A stretch of 64,000 nt of DNA from assembly GCA_026225945.1 (NCBI GenBank), contig JAMJFZ010001657.1, positions 372,001-436,000 of the forward strand. Reading direction: 5' to 3'. This DNA is from Cricetomys ansorgei (lineage: Eukaryota; Chordata; Mammalia; Rodentia; Nesomyidae). The position numbers were made by a program, and so were the translations under genes. This document shows, piece by piece, positions 35,735 to 47,068 of this stretch (position 1 is its first letter; the number at the start of each line of letters is the position of its first letter). The notes beneath the pieces are model-generated. The model had not been told where the DNA came from. It saw only the letters and a list, made by a program, of their open reading frames with translations, and made no database searches.

Positions 35735-36010
35735 ATCCACAGTCTCACTGTGGATGTAGACAGCATTTATTCACCCAGTTGTTGATGGACATCTAGATTG
35801 GTCTGTGTCTCAGCTGTCGTCAACCGTTCTGTGAGTAGACAAGGATGTACAATATCTGTGTGTCTGCTGACTTAGATGCCTTCAGGGTTAGACCTGGGAG
35901 TGAAACAGCAGAACCCCATGGTCAATCTGTATTAGTGTTTTTTGGGACCTGTGGCCGGATCTCCAGAGGGGCTGCACTAGCTTATTCCCACTAGCGGTGT
36001 ATAAAATTGG
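35735..36010 (-). mobile_element. old L1 3'UTR fragment, antisense
   Basis: GTTGATGGACATCTAGATTG, CTTCAGGGTTAGACCTGG, CTTATTCCCACTAGCGGTG are in L1 3'UTR antisense order. Confidence 0.5.
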
Positions 36011-36082
36011 CTTTTTTCTACAACTTTGCAGCATTTGTTGCTTGATTTATTTATTGATTTCTTGTTTGAAAGAAACTCTTTT

Positions 36083-36205
36083 AGTACACGCCTTTAATCC
36101 CAGGAGGCAGAGGCAGGCGGATCTCTGTGAGTTTGAGACCAGCCTGGTCTACAGAGTGAGTTCCAGGACAGCCAGAGTTACAGCAGAGAAGCCCTGTCTA
36201 GTCAA
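36083..36205 (+). mobile_element. B1 SINE, 5' truncated (GTTACAGCA variant)
   Basis: AGTACACGCCTTTAATCCC, GAGACCAGCCTGGTCTACAG, GAGTTACAGCAGAGAAGCC. Confidence 0.88.
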
Positions 36206-37379
36206 ATAAAAAGACAAAAAAGAAGAAAAAGACAAGAAAAAAAAGAATCTTTTTTATTCAATTGACATAGTTAAAAAAAATAGGTAAAATAAACCAATCT
36301 TTTTATTTGACTGACATAGTATCATTTTTAACATAAAAATTTTTTTAACATTTTTTAACATAAAAAACAAAATCCTGGAAGGACTGTCATCAAAATATAA
36401 TCAAGATTCCTTGATTTTTATTCTATGAGTCCTCTAATTTTCTTAAATTTTATTATTGTTTATAATACATGTTTTTAAGCCTCAAGCAAATTCTTCTCCC
36501 ATTCTGCTTTCCCGTAATGTTATCCTTTCACAGCCGTCAGAACTGGGGGCGACTGCTGACGCGTGTCCTGGGTTTCCCTTCAGACCGTTGTTCAGTCGCT
36601 TTTGCTAACCAGAGTTGAAATGCGACCTTCGGTAAGCCCTGGTTTTAGCTGAAAACTGTGCATACAAAGCTGCCTACAGCTAGACCTCGTGTTAGAAAGT
36701 GAGCGCTCTGTGCTCGGACAAGTCACACTTCTTACTTTCCAATTCCCTGTGTTTTAGGAATTATCCAAGTCATTCCTAAATGACTCAACATTATAAGTCA
36801 CCATTTCTATACTCAGTGAAAATTCAGCTTTTAATTACTGTGGAATTTGACAATTCTGGCAAAGGCAAAGGGGACTCTTAAGGTTCAAGTAAAAAGCAAA
36901 CTGTAAGACTGCTAGTGTTTAGCTGGTGAAAATGAGAATATGCTCCAGCAAAGAGCATACTAGCTAAAAAAGAAAGTAAATGGTCCTTCTGCAGTCCCTG
37001 TTTAGAATAAACAATATTCACATTACCACCATGGTCCATGAAAAGAGTATATTCTTTTTTTTATTTTTCATTCATACATGTTTCAATTTTTATTAATAAA
37101 ATTCAATAAATTTGATACCTTAATCAGAATAACCTATCATACATTGCTTACATGTTACCAAAATCTCCACTCATTCCAAACATCACAGAGACCTCACTGA
37201 CGATGAAGAGAACCACACACAGATGGGAGGAGCTAATTAACATACATTCAAAGAGTGGATTATAAATATGCCCAATGTACGTGGCACTGTTCATTAATAT
37301 TGAAGCATTTTTCCGTCAGAAGCAGGCATTCAAGACTCAGTCACAGTATACCAGAATTTACTGCTCACATTTTTTTTCT

Positions 37380-37512
37380 CTTTTGGTTTTGTTGTAACTC
37401 TGGCTGTCCTGGAACTCACTCTGTAGACCAGGCTGGCCTCTAACTTACAGAGATCCACCTGACTCTGCCTCCCAAGTGCTGGGATTAAAGGTGTGCGCCA
37501 CCACCGCCCAGC
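37380..37512 (-). mobile_element. B1 SINE, antisense (GTTACAACA variant)
   Basis: GTTGTAACTCTGGCTGTCC, CTCTGTAGACCAGGCTGGCC, GGGATTAAAGGTGTGCGCC. Confidence 0.9.
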
Positions 37513-37935
37513 TTACTATTCACATCTTAATCAGCTTTTAAACTTCAAGCAATAACCAGTCCGTTTGGAGAAGCAGTCCACAATCAGGCTTCAGAATGGA
37601 GTTCAAACCTTTCAGCAAGAAGCCATCTGTAAGTAGGTTCAATTTGGCAGTGTTTCAACTGTGGAGAATGTCAAGAAGAAACAATTTAAATAGAATACTC
37701 TTTAGTGCAAACAAATATATGCAGCTGCTTGGAGGTCAAAGGGAATTTTGACGATGTACAGCTTGTGATGATCGTGACAAGAATTACAGAATGAACAGTA
37801 CACTTCAAGTTATCCAGATTACATTAGCAATCATGTGAGAAGGTCCTGGAATGTTTACATTTAAATCCAAAACCCTAGTTACTTACTTAAGCCATTCTTC
37901 CTAAGATTACAACAGACATAGGCCATGACCTGCCT

Positions 37936-37995
37936 GTAGGTGTGTGTGCCTGTGTGTGTGTGTGTGCCTGTGTGTGTGTGTGTGCCTGTGTGTGT

Positions 37996-38034
<39 letters not shown>
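37936..38034 (+). repeat. (TG)n microsatellite with TGCC interruptions
   Basis: Three CCTG interruptions at regular spacing, then a perfect (TG)n run. Confidence 0.97.
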
Positions 38035-38035
<1 letters not shown>

Positions 38036-38485
38036 AAGAAAAAGGAAGTAATAAAGTATAAAAACTTAATCTTTTAGGATTTTGGCTCCATTCCAATGAA
38101 TAATTTGACTCGCTTCATTTTAACAAATCTTAAATCCCTTTGCTTCAATTAAGCTAAATTTAATTCAGTAAAGCTATATAAACCCCTATTTAAGAACATG
38201 TATGTCATGTTACAGAAAAGCATTAAATTTTCTTAAGTTAACCCCCAGGGTAAGTAAAAACCAATGGAACTCAGGACAGGATACCAGAAATGGGGGAATA
38301 TCTTATAATAGTTACATATGCTGTAGCTTCACACAAAATTTTGGCAATAATTAAGACTTTTTTAAAAAGAGCTTGTTTTTTAAAAAAAAGTACTAAGTAA
38401 TGTCACTGCACAAATTCATTTTAAACATTTTAATTATAAGTATGCTTTAAAAATCATAAATGGAGTTTATATTTATTGTTTCTTA

Positions 38486-38667
38486 AGATTTAGTTATTTG
38501 TGTATACGAGTACTGTGCATGTTCACCTGTGTGCCAGAAGAGGGTATCAGATCCCCTTGCAGATGGTTGTGAGCGACCAGTGGTTGCTGGGAATTGAACT
38601 CAGGACCTCGGAAAGAACAACCAGTGCCTCTTAACCGCTGAGCCGCTGAGCCATCTCTCCAGCCCAT
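38486..38667 (-). mobile_element. B2/B3 SINE, antisense
   Basis: GGGAATTGAACTCAGGACC, CTCTTAACCGCTGAGCCGCT, GAGCCATCTCTCCAGCCC. Confidence 0.88.
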
Positions 38668-39861
38668 TAAGGGTGCTTTTAATCCCACACTAAAACTCAT
38701 ATTGTTTCCCTCAGAGTCGGACAACCATTCTAGAGCAAACTCTCCAACCCAGTTTTCTTTGCTGTTTTTCAGGTTTCTGGGGCCTGGTGTTTAAATGGCT
38801 CCATCCTACATATACGCAACTCTTGCTGGTAAGAGCCTTTTGGAAACTGTCCATCAAATAGAAAGGATGGTTTCCAGCCAAACATGAATAATGTGTGAAA
38901 AACATTAAGTCCCTGTGAAGAATTAAAATAGGAGAATGGGTGCTGTTCCCTCTGACACAAGAACATAAATGATCAAGTTTAATTATTGTTCTAGACTTTG
39001 ATAACTCAAGGCTCCATCCCACTTACTCTATGCAGCTCTATTTACTGGGGGTGGGGAATCCTAGGTGTTACATGAAAGAGGAACAGACTAGAGGGAAGAG
39101 CTGCCTTGGTAACTTCTCTCAAACGATCGTTTAAAATAAAAAGCTAATGGAAGTATTTTGGGGTACTATGTAGCAAAGAACTCTTATACCAACAAAGGAA
39201 ATTTTTCACCTTTAAAACGATCATTTATTTGCTTTAGTTTTTGACTGCCTAGTTCGACATTTAAAATGTGTATCTTCTGTGCTTCGATATTGTGCGATTT
39301 CTTTTTCAAACGATCTTTACAACCCAGAGCACAGGCACTCAAACAGAACTCTCAAGTCACATCGCTTACTATAATGAAGTGATGAAAACGGCCAGAAATC
39401 TGAGGATAGATGTTCTGAATGTAAGCAAGCTTTCAACATGTGAAGACGGAAACTCCGCACCTTTGAATCTCCGTCAAAATGAGAATACTCCCATTTAGTA
39501 AGTCAATATACTATTCTTAAAAGTTAAAGTTTGGTCACTAGGATAAATTGGACAAAAATTACCCCCACTCCACCTCAAACAACCAAAACAGCTCTAATCA
39601 CTCCCTGTACTCCCCACAAAGAGGAAAGTCGTAGGGGCTGAGGTTTAAAATTTGAAGGCTCAGCTGCCTCCATTTGCGCTTCTTTCCAAACACATGTGCA
39701 CACACCACTCATTCACTCTCAAGTAACATGCTTCCTGTGTCTGCTGATAAATTATAAGGAATATGAACTAGGCGTGCTCAGGGTTTTATAGGTACTGTAA
39801 GCAACAGAGTCACTTGGGTCCTTTGTTTCAAAGGCCTGAATCAAACCAGGCAAACGGACCG

Positions 39862-40700
39862 CTACTTTCCCAGACGCGGTTCACTCGTTGCTTATTGACA
39901 AAGGGCGGAGAAGTCCTCGTAACTGATGTTCAAATGAGAAAGCAACGAGATGGTCTCAGTCAGACTGATTTGCCAGGGGAGAAAGCTAAATGTGCTGTTC
40001 ACAGAACCAAACCTCAGCACTAAATCGGGATCAGGGAAGCCTTGGGAATGAAGCAAACCTTCAAACACATCCACCTTCAGATCCGTGGCTCTCCGCGGCT
40101 GCTGCGCCACCATCTGGCGCAAGTCCTGGGCGGCTCTCACAACATCTGCTTTTCCATCTTCTGGGGACAGCACCTGCGCTGCCGAGGGGCAATTTAAAAC
40201 TAGATCGTCTTTGTCGTTACTCTCTGCCAAGTCTGCTGAGTTATCTGGAACAATCCAAGACCGAAAGTTCTTGTTGTCCTTTTAAAATTCCCTCCATCAG
40301 CCTGGAATTATTTCTCTTGAAAATACCTCGGTGGTCGTAGACCACCCTAGGGCCACGCACCACACCACGATGCTCGCCACGTCCAAGAAGCTGGGCTCCA
40401 GCTCTGCGATCAGCAGGTTCGAGTGCACCCGCAACTTGTGCAGAATCCCGCCATCTGAGCGCCAGCGCAGCCTGGGGTGCGAGGCTTAGGGCGCGGGAAC
40501 CCCCTGCGGGTGCGGGAGCTGGTAACAGCCACGCGGCTTCCCACCATCCGCCAGGGCCTTAGGGAGCCACCAGATCCAGCTCCAGGTGCCAGGGCGCTCG
40601 CTCAGCTCCGAGAGGAGCGCAGGATGCAGGCGGAGCAGCGCGCAGCGCCGGCCACACCAACACCTCCAGCTGAACCACGGTCCTGAGAGCCTCCTCCCTC
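39862..40700 (-). pseudogene. Nus1-ps: processed pseudogene of NUS1 (Nogo-B receptor)
   Basis: Intronless copy of the cis-prenyltransferase subunit NUS1, read on the minus strand. From the N-terminal end there is a GTWSWIW-like segment near 40580 (parent FGTWNWIWRR), then [12 protein letters not shown], then FKRNNSRLM, then [15 protein letters not shown] and the C-terminal [24 protein letters not shown] near 39900-39990. All follow the parent order without introns. Lesions: the start ATG is lost, several frameshifts lie in the N-terminal half, part of the ISYISVYD segment is deleted, a stop follows the LDCSR segment (40243-40245), one Phe codon is missing in the YEDFF motif, and a Tyr codon has become TAA (39892-39894). 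The ancestral TAG is still readable at 39864-39862. The 3' poly(A) end was not located. It lies between the DEFB131- and DEFB135-like loci and is unrelated to them. Confidence 0.9.
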
Positions 40701-40849
40701 CCTGGGCCCGCGCACGCAGCTGTGACCCGCCCCGGTGGCCCCAACCGCATTGCTATGCTTGATGGTAGGCACCCTGACACCGTGAGATGGGATCTAGAGA
40801 CTTTTTAATAATTAAAAAAATATATATGTGAATAGTGAATGCGTGCTGT

Positions 40850-41000
40850 TCTTGCAGGAGTTTATAAGCACCTCGTGAGCGTAGGAGCCCGTGGAAGCCA
40901 GAAGAGGGCGTCGAGCCCTGTGAAACCAGAACTACAAATGTGAGCCTCTAAGGATGCTGAGAATCGAAACCAGGGCCTCTGCAAGAGAAGGGCCAGTCAT
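40850..41000 (-). mobile_element. old B3 SINE, antisense
   Basis: GAAGCCAGAAGAGGGCGTCG, GAATCGAAACCAGGGCCTCT, GCAAGAGAAGGGCCAGT. Confidence 0.6.
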
Positions 41001-41854
41001 ATTGATTTTTCGTTTTCCTGACAGCTAAACAGATTGGACACTTTCCAGAATTTTATTGGACATTTGGATCTTTTTGATGATTGTTTATTTAGCTCACTTC
41101 CAATATAGCTTTATTGGCTCATTTTAGAGTTGAGGAATTTACTTTTTGTAATTTTTTTTTTACAGACCCAAGTCATAGAGTTATGACACTGTTCAACCTC
41201 TCGGGACAATTCTACGCCTCCATCAGAATGGATTTCAAGCTGACCTTTAGCCATTCCCTCTGCCTAGTGTTGACAAACTCCACACACCTCTCTCAGCTTT
41301 TCTAAATTCCATTTTGTAAGGTTTCTAGCCCAAGGGCAGAAGGTCCCAGATACTTTATAGCAAGCTTCCTATCTTCAAATGTCATTTAAACTTCTATATT
41401 AGCTGCTAACTAGACCCCGGTGGGTGGACATGGTTGTGGGGTGTCCCTAAGGATGCGCCTTCAGTCTGTGTTATCCAACACTTACTATTTAACTGAGGTA
41501 TGATCTAGTCTTTGGTCATTTTACCACTGGGCTTCCAAGTTACTATTACTAGTTAAAGAAATTAGTCTGGAAATTGCTTGAACCACATGAATGGCCTGAT
41601 TTTGTGTTGGGTTAGTGGTCTTTCACGGAAGCTTAATGCCTCTAGTGGCTGACTCTAATACTAGGAAACCCTTAGTACACCTTTTTTAGTTTTCAGTCTT
41701 CATTTAGAGTTCTAATAAAGAATGATCTGGGTGTAAACTCATGGGTAAGTTGTTCTTTTCAGTTTTAAATGTCTTTCTAATCTATGTTTAGAAACATCCA
41801 GTCACTGGGTCTTGGGTGTAGTTGAATCTAGAAAATGTTCATATTAACGTATTG

Positions 41855-42215
41855 TCTTTCATTGCTGTAATAAAATCCCCAAAGACAGGCACTTAAAGGG
41901 GGAATGTTTATTTTGGCTCACACTTCAGAGATTTCAGTCCACAGTCCTGTAGATCCTTGCTCCTGGAACACAACCAGGCGGAATACCAGGGCAGGGAGCA
42001 TGTGACAGACCAAAACTGCTGACCTTGTAGTAAAGAGATGAGTTTGTGAGAAGACAGCCTTGGGCAGCATACAGTCCTTGAGGCTGTTCAGCCAGGACTA
42101 GCTCCCTTCAACTGGGGCCCAACTCCAAAGTTTCCATCACTTCCCCAAAGCCCACCACCTTAGGAGTTCATGATGAATTAACCCGATGATGAAGAGTCCT
42201 CACCATCTAATTACT
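41855..42215 (+). repeat. rodent interspersed repeat, sense, diverged
   Basis: TTCATTGCTGTAATAAAATC, ATTTCAGTCCACAGTCC and the TGCTCCTGGAACACAACC region follow the same order as the 24707 copy. Confidence 0.5.
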
Positions 42216-42424
42216 CCTCTAAAACTGTTATGATGAAGATCAAGCTTTCAACAGATAATCCTTTAAACCTTTGGGCAGTGTTTCGGACCCCAGCCATAAA
42301 AAAAAATAAAATTAAATTAAAAAAAAAATGTGAGCATTATTCCAAGGACATAGAAACCATGGAGTCAGCAATTTCAATGCTAGTAACTGTCACTACACCT
42401 ATGAAAGACATGAGTAACATAGAT

Positions 42425-42490
42425 AGGCCAGGAAGGTGGCCTAGTAGATAAAAATGCTTGTGCGAAGCCTGACAGCCTGAACCCCCATGG
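42425..42490 (+). mobile_element. B4-like SINE fragment
   Basis: GGCCAGGAAGGTGGCCTAGT, AAATGCTTGTGCGAAGCCTG. Confidence 0.45.
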
Positions 42491-42504
42491 TGTAAGGAGA
42501 GAGC

Positions 42505-42680
42505 CTGGAGCTGGAGGGGTGGCTCAGTGGTTAAGAGTTCTTGTTGTCCTTTGAAAGGACCTGAGTTCAATTCCTAGCACCCACTTCAGATGGTTTAGAA
42601 CTCCCTATAACTGCAGCTCCAGGAGATCCTGTGCTGCCCTCTCCCCATAAATTAAAAAATAATAAATCTTTTTTTTTTTA
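42505..42680 (+). mobile_element. B3 SINE
   Basis: GAGCCTGGAGCTGGAGGGGT, GGCTCAGTGGTTAAGAGTTC, tail AAATAATAAATC. Confidence 0.85.
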
Positions 42681-43169
42681 AGGAAGAAAGAAAAATTCAA
42701 TCTCAAATGTTGTCCTCTGACCTCCACGTGTGTACCACGGTGCTTGCAAGCATGTGCGTGCATACGCACACAAATAAGTTAATTAATATGAAAGTAATAT
42801 AAATTATACAAGGAAAATATCTTTTCTATTATCTACTTTTTTATGGCAACAATGTGTTTATCGCCAAATAACTTATATTTCAAGGAACTTAAACCTCAGT
42901 TGTCATCTCCCTGATGTCTATCCCTTCTTCTGATTCTTTTCAACATACATTACAAACAAGTGACACCTGGGTGAAGCCCCACACCTGCCAGGGTGTAGTG
43001 CATATGCCACTTGTAAGCGACATTCAAAGTTTATTTAACAGAAATAAGTATATAAATGACTCAGGCTAAGAAATATTAGAAACTAGAAATACAACTAACA
43101 TTATGTTTAATGGGGAAATACTGTGTGGCCATAAGAATAAAAAAGAATGCACATGGGCATGTCTACAGG

Positions 43170-43390
43170 CTTTGCAGAATGCTACAGGATGGGGTTCTCC
43201 TGGGTCACCACCCACCTTGGAATGGGCTTCTCAGGGATGCACCTGCCTGAGTGTCTGCCCCCATAAGTAACTCAAATAAACTCACTGGCCTATCAAGATT
43301 AACTTAGGTAGAATCATCTCTTCATCGTGTCATTGGCACCCCCTCTGGGGTAAACAGACACCTATTCACATATTCCTAGAAAACATCACA
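43170..43390 (+). repeat. probable MaLR/MT-like LTR remnant
   Basis: AGTAACTCAAATAAACTCAC, GGTAGAATCATCTCTTCATC, GGGGTAAACAGACACCTATT. A diverged relative of the 23940 copy. Confidence 0.4.
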
Positions 43391-43827
43391 CAGCCTAGTC
43401 AATGCCTGAATAAACACAGACAAAAACAAAGATGGATTAAGGAGGAGCAGGTGTACGGCCCCTGCAATGAGTGGTAAGGCACATAACTGAGGCTGCTCTG
43501 TTTAAGGGTGAAGCATCAGGGCGTCGTGAGGGCAATCCCGATAGGGCTGTTTTTCCTATGTGTTGCTGGAGGTTATAACTCATTGCTGAAATGACAGATG
43601 TATGATCTCTTTTATGAATGATAAGACATGCAACCAACATTAAGCCATTTGCACCTTGAAGCATCCCAGGGTGGCATGAAGACACACTAACGTATTCCTG
43701 TTCATGCAATAGTGCAGAGAAAGAGAAGTCCGGCTTTCTCCTTGTTCCACCTTTTCTTATATTCAGACACTCAGTGGAGCGGAGGATGCTCTATATACAT
43801 GCAGTGGCATGCTTCCTTAATAAATGA

Positions 43828-43925
43828 AATCCTGGGGCTAGAGAGATGGCTCAGCAGTTATGAGCACTGGCTGCTCTTCCAGAGGACCTGTGTTATGTGA
43901 GTGCTGGGAATTTAACACAGGTCCA
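43828..43925 (+). mobile_element. B2 SINE head with an inverted B2 fragment
   Basis: GGGGCTAGAGAGATGGCTCA through AGAGGACCTGTGTTA in sense. GTGCTGGGAATTTAACACAG then GTCC reads as the same SINE in antisense, so the sequence folds back on itself. Confidence 0.7.
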
Positions 43926-44479
43926 GAAGAACCAGGAAAAGTCAGAAAGCTTATACAGAAAAAAACTGTAAGTTCTTTATAATATGTTCTAAGTTTAAAA
44001 GTATGTATGATCTCCCCCATCTAAGAATCTAAGTATACAAAGCAAAAACTGACATATCTGAACGGAGAAGTTGATGGCAATACAAAATTAGTAAAATGAC
44101 TTCAATGCCCCACTTTTCACAATAGATAGAAAACCCGGAACCCAAGGCTGATGGTGCATGACTGTAATTTCAGCACCCAGGAAGCAGAAGCTGAGGAAAT
44201 GAACCCAGGGCTTCACACGTGCTAAGTAAACATTCTATAAACTGAGCTACTTCCCCAGACCAACAGAGACATTTAAATGATGTACTCATACTAAGCTGTA
44301 GAAAATACCCCTGTATGTTATAAACTGCAGCATGCTTAATGATTTAGACATTTTCCAGGTGGCTTTTATTTTACTGTTTTCTACACCAAACCTTAAACAA
44401 CCACTTCCTGAATGAGGATACACAGGCAAGTGCTCTTATCTTGAGCTATACCCCAGTTACAAAGAAAGACATCTGACCA

Positions 44480-44920
44480 TTCAATAAACATTTATTGGTC
44501 ATAGGTGAAATACAAATTCAGTTACCATATATCATTAATATACATGTCCCAGAGAAGGGTAGGGAATAGCAAACGCGAGCTGGGTTTCAGAATAAGAAGT
44601 AACAATACAGGTGAGAATGTAAATTGGTACAACCATTTTGAAAGATGGGTGAGATTTCTGGATCCACAGCTACATGGGGATCTACTAAAACCAATGTGAC
44701 CTATAAAAAAGGAAGAAAGAAATGTTTGTGGCAACACTCTTCACAAACGCCCCAAACTGGAAACTATAGATACAATCATCTAACTACACAAAAAGAATCA
44801 CAGGTATGTTCTCCAACATAATACTACGCGTCATTGAGAGCGGTAGCTACAGTTACATGATACAATGGAATACATTCATAAAAAACATCTCAGAGTAGAA
44901 GTCGGACCTGGAAACATAGC
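44480..44920 (+). mobile_element. old L1 3' fragment
   Basis: GGTGAGAATGTAAATTGG, TACAACCATTTTGAAAGATGG, GCAACACTCTTCACAAACG follow L1 3' order in sense. Confidence 0.5.
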
Positions 44921-44924
44921 AGCA

Positions 44925-45008
44925 GGAGCTGGGAGATACAGTTCAGTCGCAGAGCCTCGCTTACCATGCATGAGACCCTAGACCTCATCAGAAGTACATT
45001 TTAAAGAA
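44925..45008 (+). mobile_element. ID/B4-like SINE fragment
   Basis: AGGAGCTGGGAGATACAGTT, GCTTACCATGCATGAGACCC. Confidence 0.45.
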
Positions 45009-45446
45009 GTAACTGCTGGGGAATTCCACTGATACAAGGTTAAAAGTGGGCGCTGAGACCTTTTCTTATGAGTGCCTTAGAAGATGCCCCTTGTGGGGTA
45101 ATGACTGGAGGGCCCTGGGATGCTGTAGTATTCTTTTCCTGACATTGACATCGGTCGCACAGGCATATGGAATTACCAGTTTGACCAAGAAGTTTGCTTA
45201 TACTCTTGTATACTTTTCTAATTGTGTTTTCTGTTTCAAAATATCCTTATTGTACTTTTGGTAAGCAATAAATGAGTAAGAGGAAAATACAGTGACAAGG
45301 AATTTAATTTAAATTATTTCCTGGAGAAAGGTAACCAGGAAACATGGCATACAGAAACACTGACAGGCTGAAGCAGTCAACAGAACAGTGCAGCTGAGCA
45401 TATCAGAACTGCCAGCGGACTATCAGGAGGCCCTGGATACTCGCAA

Positions 45447-47068
45447 CTACTTCTCAAATAGAATGGGCATATCCTTTTTGTGTATGCAACACAGGAAATG
45501 AGTACCACACAGAATGTTAAAAACTTCCTCTTTTGAACACTTTCCCTGCAGTGGCCTTTTCCCAGCCAGCATGTAGAGAACATTCGATTTACATAACCAT
45601 TCACTCCACTTCTAACTGCAAACAGAAAAAGACAAAAAAGATAATGTAAGTTAGGGTCCTCCAGTGTCACATGGCCAAGGATAAATTAGACTTCGGGTAC
45701 TTCATACATTTTAATAAGATACATTTAATACATAATCAAAATATTCATCATATTATATGGCTACACACCCCTTCTAGTTACTTTAACCTCGCCTTCCAGG
45801 GGCCCTATTACGAGCCACTAGCGCCCATGGTCAGGAACTGCAGGAACCACTGGTCATTTATAGGCATATGTCAGCACAGTAGGTTCAGCTTGCAGCTATT
45901 TCCTGCATAGAATGATCAGACAGTGAAGAAGTCCCAACTGTCTGCAGAGATCCCCGTACCAGAAGATAAGACATCTCCTGGATAGCTTCCATTGTCAAAA
46001 CTTCAGTCTGAAGAAAGAACGATCAGTGGCCTAGACAGAACTCCTCAGTGCCAGTCCTGTGTTTCCAATAACTTTCAGGATGAGTTTTTGTTAAATACCC
46101 CATTGCTTGCCCTAGCTTAATTACAGGGAACTCAGAGGTGTCCTGTGCAACAATGGGTAAGAAACTGCTTGAAGTACATAAAGCCCGTGCCTAAATCTCT
46201 TGCTAGCAATGTTAAGACCTGGGTGCCTCTGAAAGCCAAGGAGTGATGGACAGGTGGCAGGGTCTGTTTATGGGAATGGATGTAGCCCTGAGTCATCCCT
46301 CTCTTCGGTGGTAAGCCTCACTCTCTCTAATAGCTGCTAGCATAGGACCATGGATTGAGCTTCAATCTGCAGAAATAATCAAAGTGTGCCAATAATCGAT
46401 ATTGTACGATCAAATGCTACTGGCAAGCAAACTTACCTGGTGTGTGCTCACTAGGTCTGGAGGACCCCTTTTGGGGGCAAAGGAGTCCAGGGGAGACGCG
46501 GTGCAGTAGCCAGAGGTCCCGCCACACACAAGAGCAGCGGCCATCTTAGTGTGTTCCCCTGTGTCTATATTTTAAGTCTTTCTCACTTGGTCCTTAAGTG
46601 GCAGCTTTCGAAAATGAAGGTTTGAGGCAGGAAGAAGGAACTTTCTGAATATCCCCCAGAAAACCACCAAGCTCCAAGAATCCTCAAGACAAAGCTTCCC
46701 TCCCGCCCCATGCCCTGTCTGTATTCTAAGAGTCTCATCACTCCACTCTGCTCTTATGTCTGCGAACGTCAGTCTAGCCATGCCCACAAGCTTCACAGAT
46801 GCTCACGACACAAATTCACAACCAATTTCTTCTCTGAAGAGAGCCAATTCTTGTTAATGCCCTCGGCATCTTCTCTTCATTCCCTACACCAAGCACTGTC
46901 CATCTCTGCTCGTGTCTCTCCCTGTGTCTACTCTATTCTCTTAGCACTTCCTTTGGTTCATTCTTATAGACCCTCACACTATAATTTCATAGGGAAAGGA
47001 ATTATTTTACCTGGTGGAACATAGGAGAGCAAGACAAAGATCCCAGGGATCAACTGCAGGCTCCTCAT
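45447..47068 (-). pseudogene. DEFB135: beta-defensin, DEFB135/mouse Defb30-like, with a one-base frameshift
   Basis: Minus-strand locus. Exon 1 is 47068-47011 and encodes MRSLQLIPGIFVLLSYVPP, a leader like mouse Defb30, with donor GTAAAA. Exon 2 is 45615-45447 after CTGTTTGCAG and starts VRSGVNGYVNRMFSTCW, again Defb30/DEFB135-like. The frame is correct through Cys2 (45548-45550). One base is then missing near 45540-45541. In the next frame everything resumes: Cys3 at 45539-45537, a SKEEVFNIL stretch, Cys4, the CC pair, and a MPILFEK ending with TAG at 45449-45447, matching the family tail. Read without the shift, the frame runs on to 45377 and loses Cys3, Cys6 and the normal C-terminus. The two coding exons total 227 bases, one short of 76 codons. 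Both splice sites are intact. This is a recently broken gene, an allele, or a sequence error. Confidence 0.85.

Larger units (their letters stand above)
34766..39861. other. intergenic, DEFB131-like to the NUS1 pseudogene
   Basis: Contains antisense L1 pieces, B1 and B2/B3 SINEs and a long (TG)n tract. 36230-37370, 37520-37920, 38040-38480 and 38670-39860 are unassigned. Part of 38700-39860 could be the 3'UTR of the NUS1 retrocopy, but I cannot show it. Confidence 0.5.
40780..45446. other. intergenic, NUS1 pseudogene to the DEFB135-like locus
   Basis: B3 SINEs, a rodent interspersed repeat at 41850-42215, an MT-like LTR remnant, a SINE foldback and an old L1 3' piece. A DEFB134-like gene would be expected here by order. 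I searched for a CC-ending defensin exon on both strands and found none. Confidence 0.55.

Noticed and set aside
40477..40686. GC-rich plus-strand frame with a CpG-rich setting, possible promoter or first exon.
   Set aside because: The GC-rich block is the antisense of the NUS1 retrocopy 5' coding region.
45046..45264. Frame with a CC pair (ALGCCSILF) in the slot expected for DEFB134.
   Set aside because: Upstream cysteines are not in defensin spacing, no acceptor fits and the sequence is hydrophobic after the CC.
45377..45670. The open minus-strand frame read straight through suggests a defensin that has lost exactly Cys3 and Cys6, a disulfide pair.
   Set aside because: A one-base shift restores both cysteines, the rest of the core and a family-type stop, so this is a frameshift and not coordinated disulfide loss.
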